DNA of 64,000 bases from Entomortierella parvispora (Eukaryota; Mortierellomycota; Mortierellomycetes; Mortierellales; Mortierellaceae), in contig OY752148.1 of NCBI GenBank assembly GCA_963573315.1, forward strand, positions 62,001 through 126,000. Direction: 5' to 3'. How positions within the stretch are numbered: the stretch's first letter is position 1; each line of letters begins with the position of its first letter. The position numbers and the translations under genes are program-made. Positions 32,402 through 44,650 of the stretch are shown here, one piece after another. The notes beneath the pieces are model-generated. The model did not search any database. It was not told the origin of the DNA and worked only from the letters and a program-made list of their open reading frames with translations.

Positions 32402-35130
32402 TTAAAGCTCTCCCCCGCTCGACTGGCTCTCCACACTCCTCAAGATCGTCGACACTTGGGGAACTTGAGCCATCACCGACGGAGCGACTGCTGCCCTGTT
32501 CGTGGACTTCGTTCCCTGGGTCTTCTTTTGCTTTTTTGCAGATCTCTTCTCTATCGAACCAAAATAGAAATGAAAATCTTTCATCAGCAACTGTATCCAT
32601 CTGTTTCCCCTTTTAACAGGGGAAACACATCTCACCTTTAACATCGACATCGCTTGGATCACTCGGCAGGTCTCTCTTGTTCTCGGATCTAGCAGTTCTC
32701 TGGCCCTCTGTGCGACTGGATACCGATCTGGTCACGGCGCTCAGGGCGCGGGAACACCGGATCCAATGTTTTAAGGTTTCTCCTTGATATTTTTGTTGCA
32801 GCCAGGACTGATCCATTTGAATCCACTCAGAGTCCAATGCTTCCTTGACTGTCCACCGCAAACCTGGATCAACCTGAAGTAGCCCATGGATCAACCCCTT
32901 CGCCTGTAGACTTGTGCTTTTCCATATCTGGGACCTAAACTCCAAGTTGCTAGAGATTGCATAGCTTTGTGAGCCATTGATAAGCAAGGTCAAAACTGAA
33001 AAGCGGCTTTATGGTCAATGACAAGGTGGTTCGCTCGCTTCGTTGCATACCCGGTGCGCACCTTTCGGTACATAGATATCTCGTCTTCATTGGAGTAGTT
33101 CTTGGTAAAAGGATGTGAACCTGAAAGAATGACGTAGAGAGTAATACCCAAACTCCAGATGTCTGCGGTAGAGTCATATCCAGGACCGCGGGCATGCTTT
33201 ACGCCAAACACTTCCGGCGCCCTAAACAGAGTTTGTTCTTAGAAAAATCATTTTAAAAGCATCTCCCATGCCTTAACAATGAAGGCTGACACTTACATAT
33301 AGGCAAATGTTCCACACATTGTTGTCATCACGCCACCGTCTTCAAGTTCTCGAGCCATGCCAAAGTCTGTCAGAAGCAGTCGAGGGTACTTTGAAACAGA
33401 CTTCAAAAGGAGATTCTCCGGCTTCATATCTATGGTATATAAGCAGATATTTCATCAGAGGTAGTTTAGGTAAACAGCCCGAACACTGGATCAAGAACCA
33501 CCATCCTACCTCGATGAGAGATGTTCAGATTGTGTAGATGCTGGAATTGCGACAACAATAACAGATTGTAAGATCATGGCTTTGTAGCGCGAGTGATGCC
33601 GCAGTGCAAGAATTGCCTACCTGAAGTGCCAAAAGTGTCTGGTAGATCGCGAACTTGGCTTCCATCTCTGGAAGTGGCCCGTGATTGCGAATATAATCAA
33701 AAAGATCTCCACCCAACAGTCTACGTAAAAAAGAATCAGAACATGAGGTGGAGCTGGACCGTATACAAAGCACAACTAGTTGAGGCGACTTACACTTGCA
33801 TGAAGATGTACATGTACTTTGACGTTTTGATAACGTCGACCACTGGCACAATGTTGGCCTGATAAAGAATAAAGAGTAAAAAGAGAAAACTTCTTCAGTT
33901 GTCGACGCAAGACAACGTTGCGGGTCCCAAGATAATCAGATTCACGGATCAGTCCTACGTGGTTGATGGATCGAAGAATGCTCGCCTCAGCGTCAATGTC
34001 GGTGCCACCAGATTTTTCAGGGCAGCTGAATCGAACACGATCCATAATCTTGACTGCCAATTGGACCTTGGTTTTTCTGTGGATGGCCAACTTTACTTTG
34101 GCAAAGGATCCTCTATCCGTTTGTAGCCACTCGGTGAGATTGAATTTGCATCACCGGCTTATTCGTTTGTGATCGATCCTCTTACCTTCCTAGGGTTCCA
34201 GGTAAAATTTGATATGTCTGCTCCACGGTCTACAGGCCAAGAACAAAGGTTATAACGGCCAGCGAGTGATCACTTGAGACAAAGGAGATCACAGGATATA
34301 TACCTCGATTTCGGGATCTCTGTGGTCTGAAGGAGGCGTCGACAAGTCGTGGTAGACAAATTCTAGAATTGCGTGGTCGGTCAGCTTATTGACGCAACCT
34401 GTCATCCAGTGCTTGGAGGGCAAAGATACTATTACGATGACTGCATCGGATACGGATTAAATCTCCATGAGACAAGGCCATCGAGTCGCCTCTCCCGATC
34501 AGACGTCCGTTCCAGTAGGTGCCATTCGTACTCAAGTCCTGATCCCCACAAAAAGAATGTCAACAGATGTGGCGGATACAAATGTGGTGCTCCATCAACA
34601 CTTACCTCGCACAGAACAAAACCAGACGAGCTCTAGTTTGTAGCGAGTGAGATTAGTGTTTGTACGGTCAGTCTCTAGCGGCAACGAGCGTATCGTACCG
34701 TGTAAAATCGACAGTGTCGACTGGATATCACGTCGTCAGACAGGACAAGACCACTTGTTGTACATGCACATACAACGAGGAGCTGTGTCAGTCTAATTCT
34801 TTTTGGTGGCAAAACGACCAACGAACCCTTGTTACCAGGATGGATGTCGACCAATGAAGGCAGAATGGTCACGGTGGATGACTAGGCAAACTATACGCGG
34901 GGATAAGAGCCAGGTCAACGAAACGATGTTGACAAGAGTCGGGACAGAAGAGATGATTCGATGGACAACAGGGGGAGGCATGGGCGCTTACTCTTGAATG
35001 TGGTTCTGTTGACCAACCATCCGCAGACGTTGTCGTCGCTGTCTGCATTCTTCAGGGGCAAGGTCCCGCAGGTAGGAAGGGAAGAGACGGGAGGAGAGAG
35101 AGTCTGAGTGGGCAGAGTCTGCGATACCAT
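32402..35130 (-). CDS. CHK2: Checkpoint kinase of Chk2/Cds1/Rad53 type (FHA plus Ser/Thr kinase), 528 aa
   Basis: Fifteen short exons on the minus strand: 34992-35130, 34836-34881, 34699-34753, 34606-34632, 34454-34538, 34304-34362, 34186-34229, 33959-34112, 33794-33858, 33621-33720, 33510-33540, 33297-33429, 33051-33221, 32636-32964, 32402-32550; all phases agree. An SQ and a TQ lie at residues 3-9, as in ATM/ATR targets. The FHA domain (about 37-125) has FIGRHP, DDVISSRHCRFY and DLSTNGTYWNG. The kinase (about 148-400) has LGRGSFAKV, Lys173 in AVKI, HRDMKPEN with Asp269, DFG at 290-292, and GTFAYMAPE. The tail carries a basic KRSAKKQKK, a likely nuclear signal. One FHA domain makes it Chk2/Cds1-like rather than Rad53-like. 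It should relay DNA damage and stalled-fork signals. Divergent from CaMKK-like kinase 1. Confidence 0.93.
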
Positions 35131-35525
35131 GGTGGGCTCAGATGTAGCTGTTGGTAAACGAACAGAGAAAAGGGAGGGCGAAGAGCAAGAGGACAGCGTA
35201 GAGCAGATTGGTGGCGGTGGGCAGGGAATGCAACTTAAGAGCCTATTTTTGTCCACCCGCCAAGCGAGTGCTGTTGTTGCAGAAGCAGAAAGAGGCGAAA
35301 ATCTGTCCCGTGTGACCCCTTCTGCGTCCAAAAAATGCATACAGCCACCACCCAAAAGGCAAAGCGCACGGGGATGGCAGGCAAAGTAGGAAAAAAAGGG
35401 CAAAGGCAAACCCCCAAAGTCATAAAGCCAAGGGTGCAGCCCTCTTGCCTGCATCTCTCGATTCTCACACTCCATCCCACTCACCTACACTCCACTCACT
35501 CCTCTGCTGCTCTGCTGCCTCCACG
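35131..35525. promoter_or_regulatory. Divergent promoter, Chk2-type kinase and CaMKK-like kinase 1
   Basis: 395 bases between opposite start codons; no specific element recognised. The right end is CT-rich before the ATG at 35526. Boundary inferred from the gene models. Confidence 0.4.
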
Positions 35526-38051
35526 ATGCCGTCCAATCCACTATACCGGGGCACTGTGGACTCTGTCTCCTCGACCGCGAGTTCTACCTCTTCCTCCACG
35601 TCTTCCACATCCTCAAACAACGGCGACTTTGCGCATGATCCTAGAATGCCAGTTCTCCCACCTCAGTCAATCGTGCGTCCTACAATCGAGCAACAAGAAC
35701 GCCAACGACGGTTGCAGCAGGAACTACAACTACAGCAAGAGCAGCAAGTGCAACAACTACAGCAGGTGCAGCAACAGCAGCTGCGGCAGCTGCGACAACC
35801 GTTGTCGCGGTCCACATCAAAGGACATCCCAATAGAGGAATACGACCGCGAGTCGGAAGAGGGAAGGGAACGACTTCTAGCAGAGTACAACAGAGAAAGG
35901 GCTGAAAAGAGAGACAGACTCTTACACAGAAAGCTGGACTTGAGCCTGAAGAGTGTATTCAACGCATACCCGCAGATTCTGCAGACTATGGCCGAGATCG
36001 ACCCAACCTTAACAGAGGTCTCGATCACCGTCACCCTCACCACGGTTTCGCGAGCAGGCCCCAGCAACAGCAAGAGCACCAACAAACTCTCCGTCACGGC
36101 CACGTCCAAGTCAAAAGTGCCTGCTCAGGATTCTCAGGCTGAAGCTTCTGCTGCTTCTGTCTCCGACCATGGCGATAGTAAAGTAACTCGATCGAAGGAA
36201 AAGACTCCCCTTGATCCAGGTCCTCCACAGCGAATCAACTCTCCACAGCCGACTCACGCTGTCGCGACAGGAAACGCGGCTGCCCATATGGCAGTTTCTT
36301 CCCCCTCTTTGGAGCAAACGGTCAAAATATCCGATTCCGACATGTCCTCATCCCCTGTTGCATCTCCATCTTCTTCATGCGGCCCATATCAGGAGGGAGA
36401 CACTGAGAAAATACGAGTACGCAGCGCGTCTGGGGCAAAAAGAGTCAGCAAACAAAAAATTCCGCATGTCGATGAGTACGTACTGGGCGAGCGCCTCGGA
36501 AAAGGCACCTTTGCCAAAGTCCACAAGTGCAAAAGCAACATCGATCAAAAAGAATATGTGAGTGCTAGTATCGTTGTCCCCTATATCATCACGCTCTTCT
36601 GCAGAGGCCACATGTTGTCTATTATGTTGTCCACTAACTGCTGCCAGTACATTCAGGCCATGCGAATAATACCGATAAAACGCCACGACGAGCCTCTCGT
36701 AAAAGGGGAGGCAATCGCGAAAGAGGCAGCCATCATGAAAAAGCTCCGACATGAAAACATCATCGAGATTAAAGAATTCCTTCATGACGTTAAAGAGTCA
36801 AAGTGGTATATGGGTAAGACACAATGATACTGAGAACGGACGTACTGGACCAACAATGTGCAGAGTCACAAACTCCAAAAACTAACCAGAGACTTTGGGC
36901 AAAATTTTTAGTTCTTGAACTCTGTGAAGGCGAATTGCTGAAAGTTGGAGAAGACTGTAAAACGGAGGCCTTTACCCAGGACGAGTGTCGAAACTATTTC
37001 CATCAACTGACCCTGGGAATGGAGTACCGTAGGTCATACTTCATATTTTGTTGGCGCACAAGAAAAGAAGATAGGAGTCTAACAGTCCCTCTGTTATGTA
37101 GTTCATGAACACGGCATCATCCATAAGGATATAAAGCCACCGAACATTCTCATCAGCCGAGAACGCATTCTGAAGATTGCTGACTTTGGAATCTCTGAAG
37201 AGTTTGTACCTGGTGAGAGTATGACGATATCAGCTCGTGGTGCTGGAACACCTGAATATATGGCACCTGAACTCTTTACGCGCGGTGGGGTGAATGGAAG
37301 ACCCACAGATATCTGGTCGATGGGCGTGACGCTCTTCTTGATGTGGAATGGCTACTTACCGTTTCACGCTCAAAAAGGGAAAAAGATCCCGAATTTCGAG
37401 TATCGAGCAGAGCTCAAGGCCGACACACCAGAAGATTTGAAAGCGTTACTGAACAAGTTGCTCGAATGGAATCCGGCCAAGCGAATCACCATGGATGAGC
37501 TGAGGGTGAGTCTTCACTCCGATTTGTCTAGGATTTTTCACATGCAATGTCAATTTGACACTTTTTATTTTCACGTTTCGTTTTGTAGGAGGACCCCTGG
37601 GTGATTGACAACGGAAGAATGCCCCTGGCCAAGTCCAAAAAGGATAACGTTGGTGTCGAGATCAAGGTCACGGAAGAGGATAAGAAGATGGCCTTCAAAG
37701 TACTGCTTGCCGTAGTAAGTCAATCCTCGCTTGCTTCACTCGTAAGGCGTTTAAAAAATCCTGGCAGCATTGTTAACAGTTTTTTATTAGGCCAAGGCAG
37801 CTCACAAGTTCAAAGAGTCTTTGACAAGAAAAAGGGGAGCAAAGATTGCCTCCGCTTTACAAGGAATTCCTGATGATGTGACGCACCTGTTAGTGGGTAT
37901 AGATGGCGCAGTTAAGCTTGCTGACGTGGGGATTGACATTGATGCAGTGTGCTATACAAATGAGGCTGACGATTCGGATACAAGTGAAGACGCAGACGAA
38001 GACCAGTTTCACACTTGCCGTGGTAGCTACATTGGTACAGTTGCGAGATGA
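35526..38051 (+). CDS. CaMKK-like protein kinase 1 with Arg for the beta-3 Lys, 698 aa
   Basis: Exons 35526-36557, 36657-36813, 36912-37028, 37102-37505, 37589-37714 and 37791-38051; phases agree. N-terminal 310 residues are low complexity: Ser-rich, then a Gln/Arg coiled coil (about 56-95) and a charged helix. Kinase domain about 317-590: LGKGTFAKV, YAMRIIPIKR, VLELCEGELLK, IHKDIKPPN (Asp445), IADFGIS (Asp463), GTPEYMAPE, DIWSMGVTLF, ITMDELR and EDPWV. The layout resembles CaMKK and the fungal Snf1/Ssp1-activating kinases. Odd: the ATP-anchoring Lys of the VAIK motif is Arg347 (AMR), and HRD is HKD. The catalytic Asp and the DFG are intact. Intron 1 (99 bases) is in frame and lacks stops. 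A paralogue follows 347 bases downstream. Substrate unknown; an AMPK-type target is only a family-based guess. Confidence 0.85.
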
Positions 38052-38398
38052 CCAAAGCATCCTAGGACATTCAATCAACCTTCTCCACAGACAGGTCGGT
38101 CCTGTATTGAACCTTAAAACGCCGAGATCTTTAGAAAAATCTATAAATCTGCAAGATCTGCAAACAGAGAACAGGTGCTGCTTTGCCTCCGTTTGCCAAA
38201 CAGCTTTGCCTTTGCCAACTTCACCCCTTACCTTGTGCTCCCTGTGCCTTGGCTCTCAGCCACCCTTTGACTTCGCCATCAGCATTTTAAATAGCGGACA
38301 ACAAAAAGCCCCCTCATGTCCCTCTTCTCTCTGTCTGTCCCTTTCCTCCTCTTCCCATCAAGCAACTCCCACCCACACTCTTCCTTTATTTACAAGCT
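38052..38398. other. Short spacer between the tandem kinases
   Basis: 347 bases, 3' end of kinase 1 and promoter of kinase 2; CT-rich before the ATG at 38399. No gene. Confidence 0.55.
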
Positions 38399-40582
38399 AT
38401 GATCAACCACCAGACCATGGACGACCCTAGACTCCCTGTTCTTCCGCCTTCAGCCATTGCTTCGCTGTCACAGTCTCCGGATGCCCCTGAAACTCCAGAA
38501 ACCGCAATGAGATGCGATGACATGTTTGAACAATTCAAGAGGGATAAGGCCCAACTTTCACAGAAGGAGTTGGAGGAATTTGATCAGGAAAGAATCGATC
38601 TGAAAAGACAGTGGACAGAGAACTTTGACCAGGAAACTCAAGGGTTGCGAGCAACCTTGCAGGAGAGGCACAGCCGTGAGAAGAGGGAACTTGAAACTCA
38701 GTTGTCGTTGCTTTTACAGAAATTACAACCCCAGACGGGCGATCCTCCTTTGCTTTGTATTTCGAAAGACACTGCATCGACAGGAAGTGTAACAGGAGGC
38801 CACCACAAGAACGCATCTTCCTCCTCCACGAAATCAGAAAAATTGACACCGCCACCTCTGCCTCCCAAGCCCTCATCACTGACTGGACTGGCTCCGCATG
38901 CTGTGTCAACAGGATCTGCCCCGATTCGTCGAATTGGAGATATCTCTTCCTCTATGGTTGACCATCCTCGAGAACACAGCCCCGAATTGCAGAAGTCTGC
39001 GTCCAAAGCATGTCCGTCTTCTTCAGCACCGGTGACTGAGCCGCAGTCCGAAATCAAGGAAGTGGAAAATCAAACGGTGAACTGGGTAGGGGACTACATG
39101 TACTCTGTACATCAACTCTGCGGAAGAGGTGGCTCGGCCAACGTCTACAAGTGTCGAAATGTCACCAATGGCAAAGACTATGTGAGTATCTCTTGGCAGG
39201 TTTTACGTTGTAAAAAAAAAAGTTAACTAACCTCATTGTCGCTCTCTCCACGAACTGCCACGCCGTTTGGATATAGGCCATTCGAGAGATCACTATTGAA
39301 TTCCACGGCAACCTAAACAAGGATTCGATCAAGCAAGAGATTGCCATGATGAAGAAACTAGATCATCCCAACATCATCAAAATTTATGAAGTCATGATCT
39401 GCATGTCTCTGCAGAGCTGGTATATGGGTAAGGGTGTCTGTCGCTCCTGAGTACCAGTGTACGCAATTCAATCCGCTAATACGCCTGGGTTATTTGGTCA
39501 ATCGATCCTAGTGCTCGAGCTCTGCCAGGGTGAGTTGCTCAAAATCACAAATGACGGAAAAGCTGTCAATTCTTTCGACGAGGACACGTGTCGAGAGTAC
39601 TTTCAGCAACTTCTCTTGGGAGCAGAATACCGTATGTTATATACAAATGACTGGTTTAAATCGGGGCATCTTTGCAAAAAAAAAAAAAAACTACAATGGT
39701 GACTAACAGGTCAGGTTATACGACTTTTGGAAATCAGTCCATGGACACAGCCTCGCACACCTAGATATCAAGCCAGGCAACCTCCTGATCAGTTATGATG
39801 GCAAACTCAAGATTGCAGACTTTGGAATTTCTCAAAAGTTCGCTACGGGTGACACCATGAACATTATGAACAACAGGCGCGGCACATTTCCCTTCATGGC
39901 GCCTGAATCAGATCAGGACCAGTACAGCGGACGGCGGGCAGACATTTGGTCGATGGGTGTCACTCTCTTTCTAATGTGGAATGGCGAGATCCCTTTCGCT
40001 GTTCCCAAGAATTGGACCAGATGGGACTATTCGTCTCGTGTGGCGTTCAAGGCCGGGACACCTGAAAGCTTGAAAACACTGCTGAACAGTATGATTGAGC
40101 TGGATCCAGCCAAACGAATTACCATGGATGAGCTGAGGGTGAGTCCTCCTTCTCATCGATTGATATTCTAGAGGAACGTGAAGTAACCTATTTTTTTTTG
40201 TTCTGCCTTGTTTCTCTGGCTAGAGGGACCCTTGGGTTACCGACAATGGTAAAAAGCCCCTCAAATCCAAAGAAGAAAACCTTGGTAGTCGCATCGAGGT
40301 CACTGATGAAGATCGAGCAAAGTCCCTTAACACATTGGCCGTTATGGTGAGTCAACTGCACCCGACCCCCGCCTCATAAGATTATCCTGACTAACGGTAC
40401 CTTTGCCTTTTTTTTTCTTTTTTTATTTTCAGACAAAGGCGGCCGCGATGTTCAGGCGGGTTTTGTCAGAAAGAAGGGCTGCAGGTCTCAGCTCTTCAGA
40501 AGCGGTGGACGCAGTGACCACAAGTCAGGATGGAGGCTTTGTCACTTGCGTCAGCTATCTGGATCGAAAGGAGGGTCTCTGA
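38399..40582 (+). CDS. CaMKK-like protein kinase 2, tandem paralogue, Arg for the beta-3 Lys, 575 aa
   Basis: Exons 38399-39181, 39277-39427, 39512-39631, 39738-40138, 40224-40346 and 40433-40582. Every intron interrupts the protein at the same place as in kinase 1 (before the AMR/AIR motif, after WYM, after EY, after DELR, before the KAA helix), so the two arose by tandem duplication. Both also keep DPR-(M/L)-PVLPP near the N-terminus. The N-terminal half has a coiled coil (about 40-105) and a Pro/Ser-rich linker. Kinase motifs: CGRGGSANVYKC, AIREI with Arg264, VLELCQGELLK, HLDIKPGN (Asp361), IADFGIS (Asp379), GTFPFMAPE and RDPWV. As in kinase 1, Arg replaces the ATP-anchoring Lys; here HRD is HLD and the glycine loop is unusual. 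It may be weakly active or a pseudokinase partner of kinase 1. Confidence 0.83.
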
Positions 40583-43500
40583 ACCTCACATATTCACATA
40601 CTTGAGGATTGACCATCAACACTTCAACACTCATTCGTCTTCCTCCATTGAGCTGCTGCTAATATTAATAATGAGAAGTAAACGCGCGTGCGATCATCGC
40701 GCAACAAAAGAATATCAGGTCTTTGCAATATCACTGGTGAGAGGAGCTGAGCAATTATTCAAGGGCAGGGAGGATGTCTTATAATACTTGTAGTCGCGTG
40801 AGTCTCGTCGAGTACTGCTTTGCGGGGAGTTTAGCGTCAGAGCTCCAGGCAAACGACGAAGAGAGCACCGAAGGAAAAATGAATGGAATGAGAAAGAGGT
40901 AAAGAAAGGAAGTGGAGGAGAGGAAAAATAGGAAGAGACAGAAGAGGGAGAAGAAGAGGAAGAAGGGGACAACAAACACGCGTTCATCGAGAGAGCAGTC
41001 CCTGCTTTCCTCAAGTTGACCCTGAGTGAGAAAATCAGGCTTTGGTTTCTCGTTCTTTGTTTGCCCTCTTTTGTTATTCTCCCCTCTATCACTCTTTCCT
41101 CACCAGACAGAAGCATGAGAGCGAGCCATCCTACATGTTGTAATTGCAGCAGAAGCAGGAACAGCAGCAAGAACAACAGCGGCGTACACGGGCATCGAAT
41201 AGGTAACAGTAACAGTCAACCCTCCTCAAGGCTCTCTACAGAAGAATGGACTGTTAAACAGATCGACTCATGCCTGGTCAGATGAACGAAACAGATGGAT
41301 GGATTAGTTGTCGAATGCAGATGAACGAATTCCCTCCTCTCTTTCCATGATTATCTTTTGTCCTTCCACGTCTCTCTACTTCCTACTGTGGACCTGTATA
41401 CTCCCTCTTATGATGACAATGGTCATGCAGTGTCATGGCTTTTCCAAGGGCCTTCCAAGCTTCTTGCAGCGGACCGAAAATGACCTCAACAACATTCAAG
41501 TCGAGTTGATACTAAGACTGGTAGGAACGTTATCTTCATGCGCGACATGCAAGCTGCCTACCCCATCAACTTGTTTTTCATGGAGGGGAGCCACAGGGTT
41601 GTTCGTGTCAGATCCGAGGTCCAGTAGGGCCTGCGGTTTTCATAGCTGCCTCTTATTCACGAGCAACATTGAGCTTCTGTCTTTTTCTCTCTCTGATCCC
41701 TTCCATTCGTTAAGGTTCCTTTCTGGGATGTAAACCGTACCTTGTGTACAAATTGGACGTGGCGCGAGCGTTGGTTTACTCTCCGACTTTTGTATGAAAT
41801 TGATTTCGATGAACCGGCTGCAACGTAGATTTGGTTCATCGGTTTTGGACCGTCAAAATAAAGGAGATTTTGTCTTTGTTGGTTTTTGACCGTTGGCTAT
41901 GGTGCGAGTTTTTTTTTGTGCTCGCATCAAACTCGTGCAGTTCTTGGCTTGAGTATTGTGCTCCCAAGGTAATGTGCTTTGTCGACTAGAAGACAGACAG
42001 GGAACAGCAGGGCGTGTTCAGTCTGCTCATGCTCTTGGAGGTGCAAGAGGATATCGTTCAATGGTGCAAGGGGATTTTTATTCTAATAAACAAACTTCAG
42101 CGCTTTTGTCTTCGCCTACTGCATTCTGCATTCCTTGTTCTCTCTCATTTGAGCCTCCAGATGTTCTGAATATAACCTCACGTATTGCTTGTATGGGCAG
42201 CAGTCGAGCAGGAGTTGCAATTGCTGAGCCGAATTGAGAATAGTCTTTTTGAACAAGTAGAGAAGTAGAGAAGTAGAGAAGTAGAGAAGTAGAAAACAGC
42301 AAACCCCCTCGTCGGCCTAGTTCTTTCACTGTGCTATGGCGTGGCGTACCACCGTTGCATTTGCACGATCAATGGGTTGCCACTGACACCACAACATCAC
42401 TCTTGTCCAATTCCTTCAAGTGTGTTCGGTCCAGTCTTTCGAAGTTTCGACAATCGATCCAATCAAAGTAGAGAAGTAGAGACGGGCTTCCATTAACAAC
42501 ACATGCACTTCCATGATCTTGTGCCTGGCAGTTACCCGATCGACCGCATTGGGCAGAAGAGTTAACGACGACATCATGGTCTCCACCTTGAATGGAGCCG
42601 TTAATGCGTTAATGATAAGTTTGTAAGTTTGTCAAGCTGTTCTGTCTGCACGGTAAGTTGATCCTGGTTGATTTTCAGACTCATGATCATTTTTGAGGAA
42701 TTGGGAGATATCGGTGTCCATGTTCTGCCGGATAACAGACGCCACAGCAGATATGTTGGCAGGACTTAGGGATGCATTGGTCTGGAAGGTCTGAAATTCC
42801 GGTGACTTGAACACCTCTCGTTTGAAGATAGAGTGCAGGGCAGATTTGTTCTTGGCTCATAACATGACGGTGGCGTCCTGCAAAATGACCTTCCGCAGAT
42901 GGGCAAGCAAGATTAAGGTGCTATCAGCGTATGATGCTCTCCTTAGAAAGAACATCCTGATCAGTCTTCTGCTGAGCTTGACCCCTTTGACCTTTTGTTG
43001 TTCGCGGCGTCTAGGTATCTACGTAGATGTTCTTGTCCAACATGAGATTTTTATGATCTGAACCCAACGAGGACTATAATGCTTTTTATACTCTGGATAA
43101 GAGTAAGCGAAGGAAAGATCATCCATTGTTACTCGAAATCCAGCTATGTGCATTACAATAAGGCTTCCACGCGATTGAGATAGTGCGTGATGATCAGTCT
43201 GTTGCCCAGTCTCCATGTTTTGGAATATCCTCATGGATGCACCATTTCGCATTCCGGAATGTAAAATAATCCTGGTTTCATAAAAGACATCACCCGACGT
43301 GGTGAGATATGGATATAGACAGCGGAGTGACGTCGGGTCTTCTTTCGACGTAAGATGATACTATCCAGAATCGCATGACCCTTTCTTTGATGGCATTTTG
43401 AATCAACTAGCCAGCTTTTCGCCTCTCTAGTCGATGTGGTGGTAGCAAATGAGTTGAAAAAATTAAAGACAAAGAACAATAGCACGCCATGTCACTCAAT

Positions 43501-43780
43501 CAAATGTAATCCGGTATCAATGTATCAGTCGTAGTCTTCCGTCTTTCTTATTGCGCGCAGACGCGACAATATGACGAAGCCAAGAGGGGAGACCGAGAAT
43601 CTTTACATTGTTAAAATAGCCCCGAGTATGCACGGCCTGACCTATAACCCGCATGCACCAAATTGTAGCGTCTGGTGCAAAACTTCAATTTCAAGGGCCT
43701 GTCCATCGGGCAAAAAATGAACCGCGGGAAGAAAAAAGATGAACCGCAGTGGTCCCATAGTAGGCACGTGACATTATGAA
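40583..43780. other. 3.2-kb gene-free region left of the satellite array
   Basis: Short ORFs only, none with a known pattern. The first 200 bases (around 40672-40765) are similar to the tail of the 3.66-kb satellite unit. GTAGAGAA repeats occur at 42257-42296 and 42468-42483. The right end meets the first satellite copy at 43781. Confidence 0.5.
42257..42296 (+). repeat. GTAGAGAA minisatellite, five units
   Basis: Five tandem 8-base units (the last GTAGAAAA), with two more at 42468-42483. The same GAGAAGTAG core opens every 3.66-kb satellite copy. Confidence 0.9.
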
Positions 43781-43804
43781 CCACCAAATTGAATGAAACG
43801 TTCA

Positions 43805-43877
43805 CTAGGTTGAGAAGTAGGCTGAGAAGTAGATATATAGGTTGAGAAGAAGGTTGAGAAGTACAGTAGGTTGGAAA
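43805..43877 (+). repeat. GTTGAGAAGTAG minisatellite at the head of unit 1
   Basis: Four to five imperfect GTTGAGAAGTAG-like units. The same block recurs at the same offset in each of the other copies. Confidence 0.85.
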
Positions 43878-44313
43878 ATACTAGGCGAGTGCGGTATGGC
43901 TTTGACGCGAGATGGGGGTGCCGGCTACATGGCTGCTTGGTGACGGGGAGGATGTGTTGGTTGCAGTCGCCCCAAGACTTGTCGACTTTTGTCCTCGGGG
44001 GGAGCGCCAGAGATCCAGGAGAGAGTACCGATCACCATCGCTGATCTTTGGGTGCAGCAGAGACTCGAGTGCTCTGAGTGCAATGGAGAGGACAGGATCT
44101 TTTGTCGCCACCGTCCTGGATGCCATCCTAGATCCTAGATCAACAGATCCACGCAGGGAAGAAGGGAGATGCCCGCCTCCTTTTGTGCTCCTGACCACTC
44201 TCCAGAACATATCAAGACCGAGCACGTCTGCTTCTTTTTCTTTTCCCGAGAAGGATCGGTCATTAAAAAGAGAGATGGACCCTCCACCGCAACCTTTATG
44301 GATCCAGGGTCCA

Positions 44314-44332
44314 GGATCCGATGATCGGATCC
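44314..44332. repeat. Perfect 19-nt palindrome in unit 1
   Basis: GGATCCGAT and ATCGGATCC flank a single G. Copies lie at 47979, 51644, 55309, 58973 (plus 1 where the preceding run differs) and 62638. Confidence 0.85.
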
Positions 44333-44650
44333 AACACGACAGATATCTTCACTGAGGAGACGTCTTCCTCCTTCCAGTTTTCAGGATCTGACAGGTAGAC
44401 GGAGGCATGAGAACAAAACCCCCCCCCCGAGCTATGGTGGGATGCAGCCAGTGCCATCTGATTCTCCATTCTCCACGGTGCCTCCTCCCTCTCCGAGAAC
44501 TTCAAAGACAATGTTGGTACGCGTGCCACTTGTAGGAATGAACCTCTCTTGCGGACCCTAGGACAAGGTCCACCTTCGTAATTGCGTTCAAGCCACCGGA
44601 CCGAGTGTGCATGGAAAAGAAGGGAAAAGGGCTATCTGGCCATGTAGCTG

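Noticed and set aside
40715..41176. 153-codon minus-strand ORF
   Set aside because: Leu/Ser/Phe-rich, from CT-rich and GAA-rich simple sequence; no domain.
43881..44225. 114-codon minus-strand ORF in each unit
   Set aside because: Composition is partly protein-like, but there is no ATG context, exon chain or recognised domain. A decayed fragment cannot be excluded.
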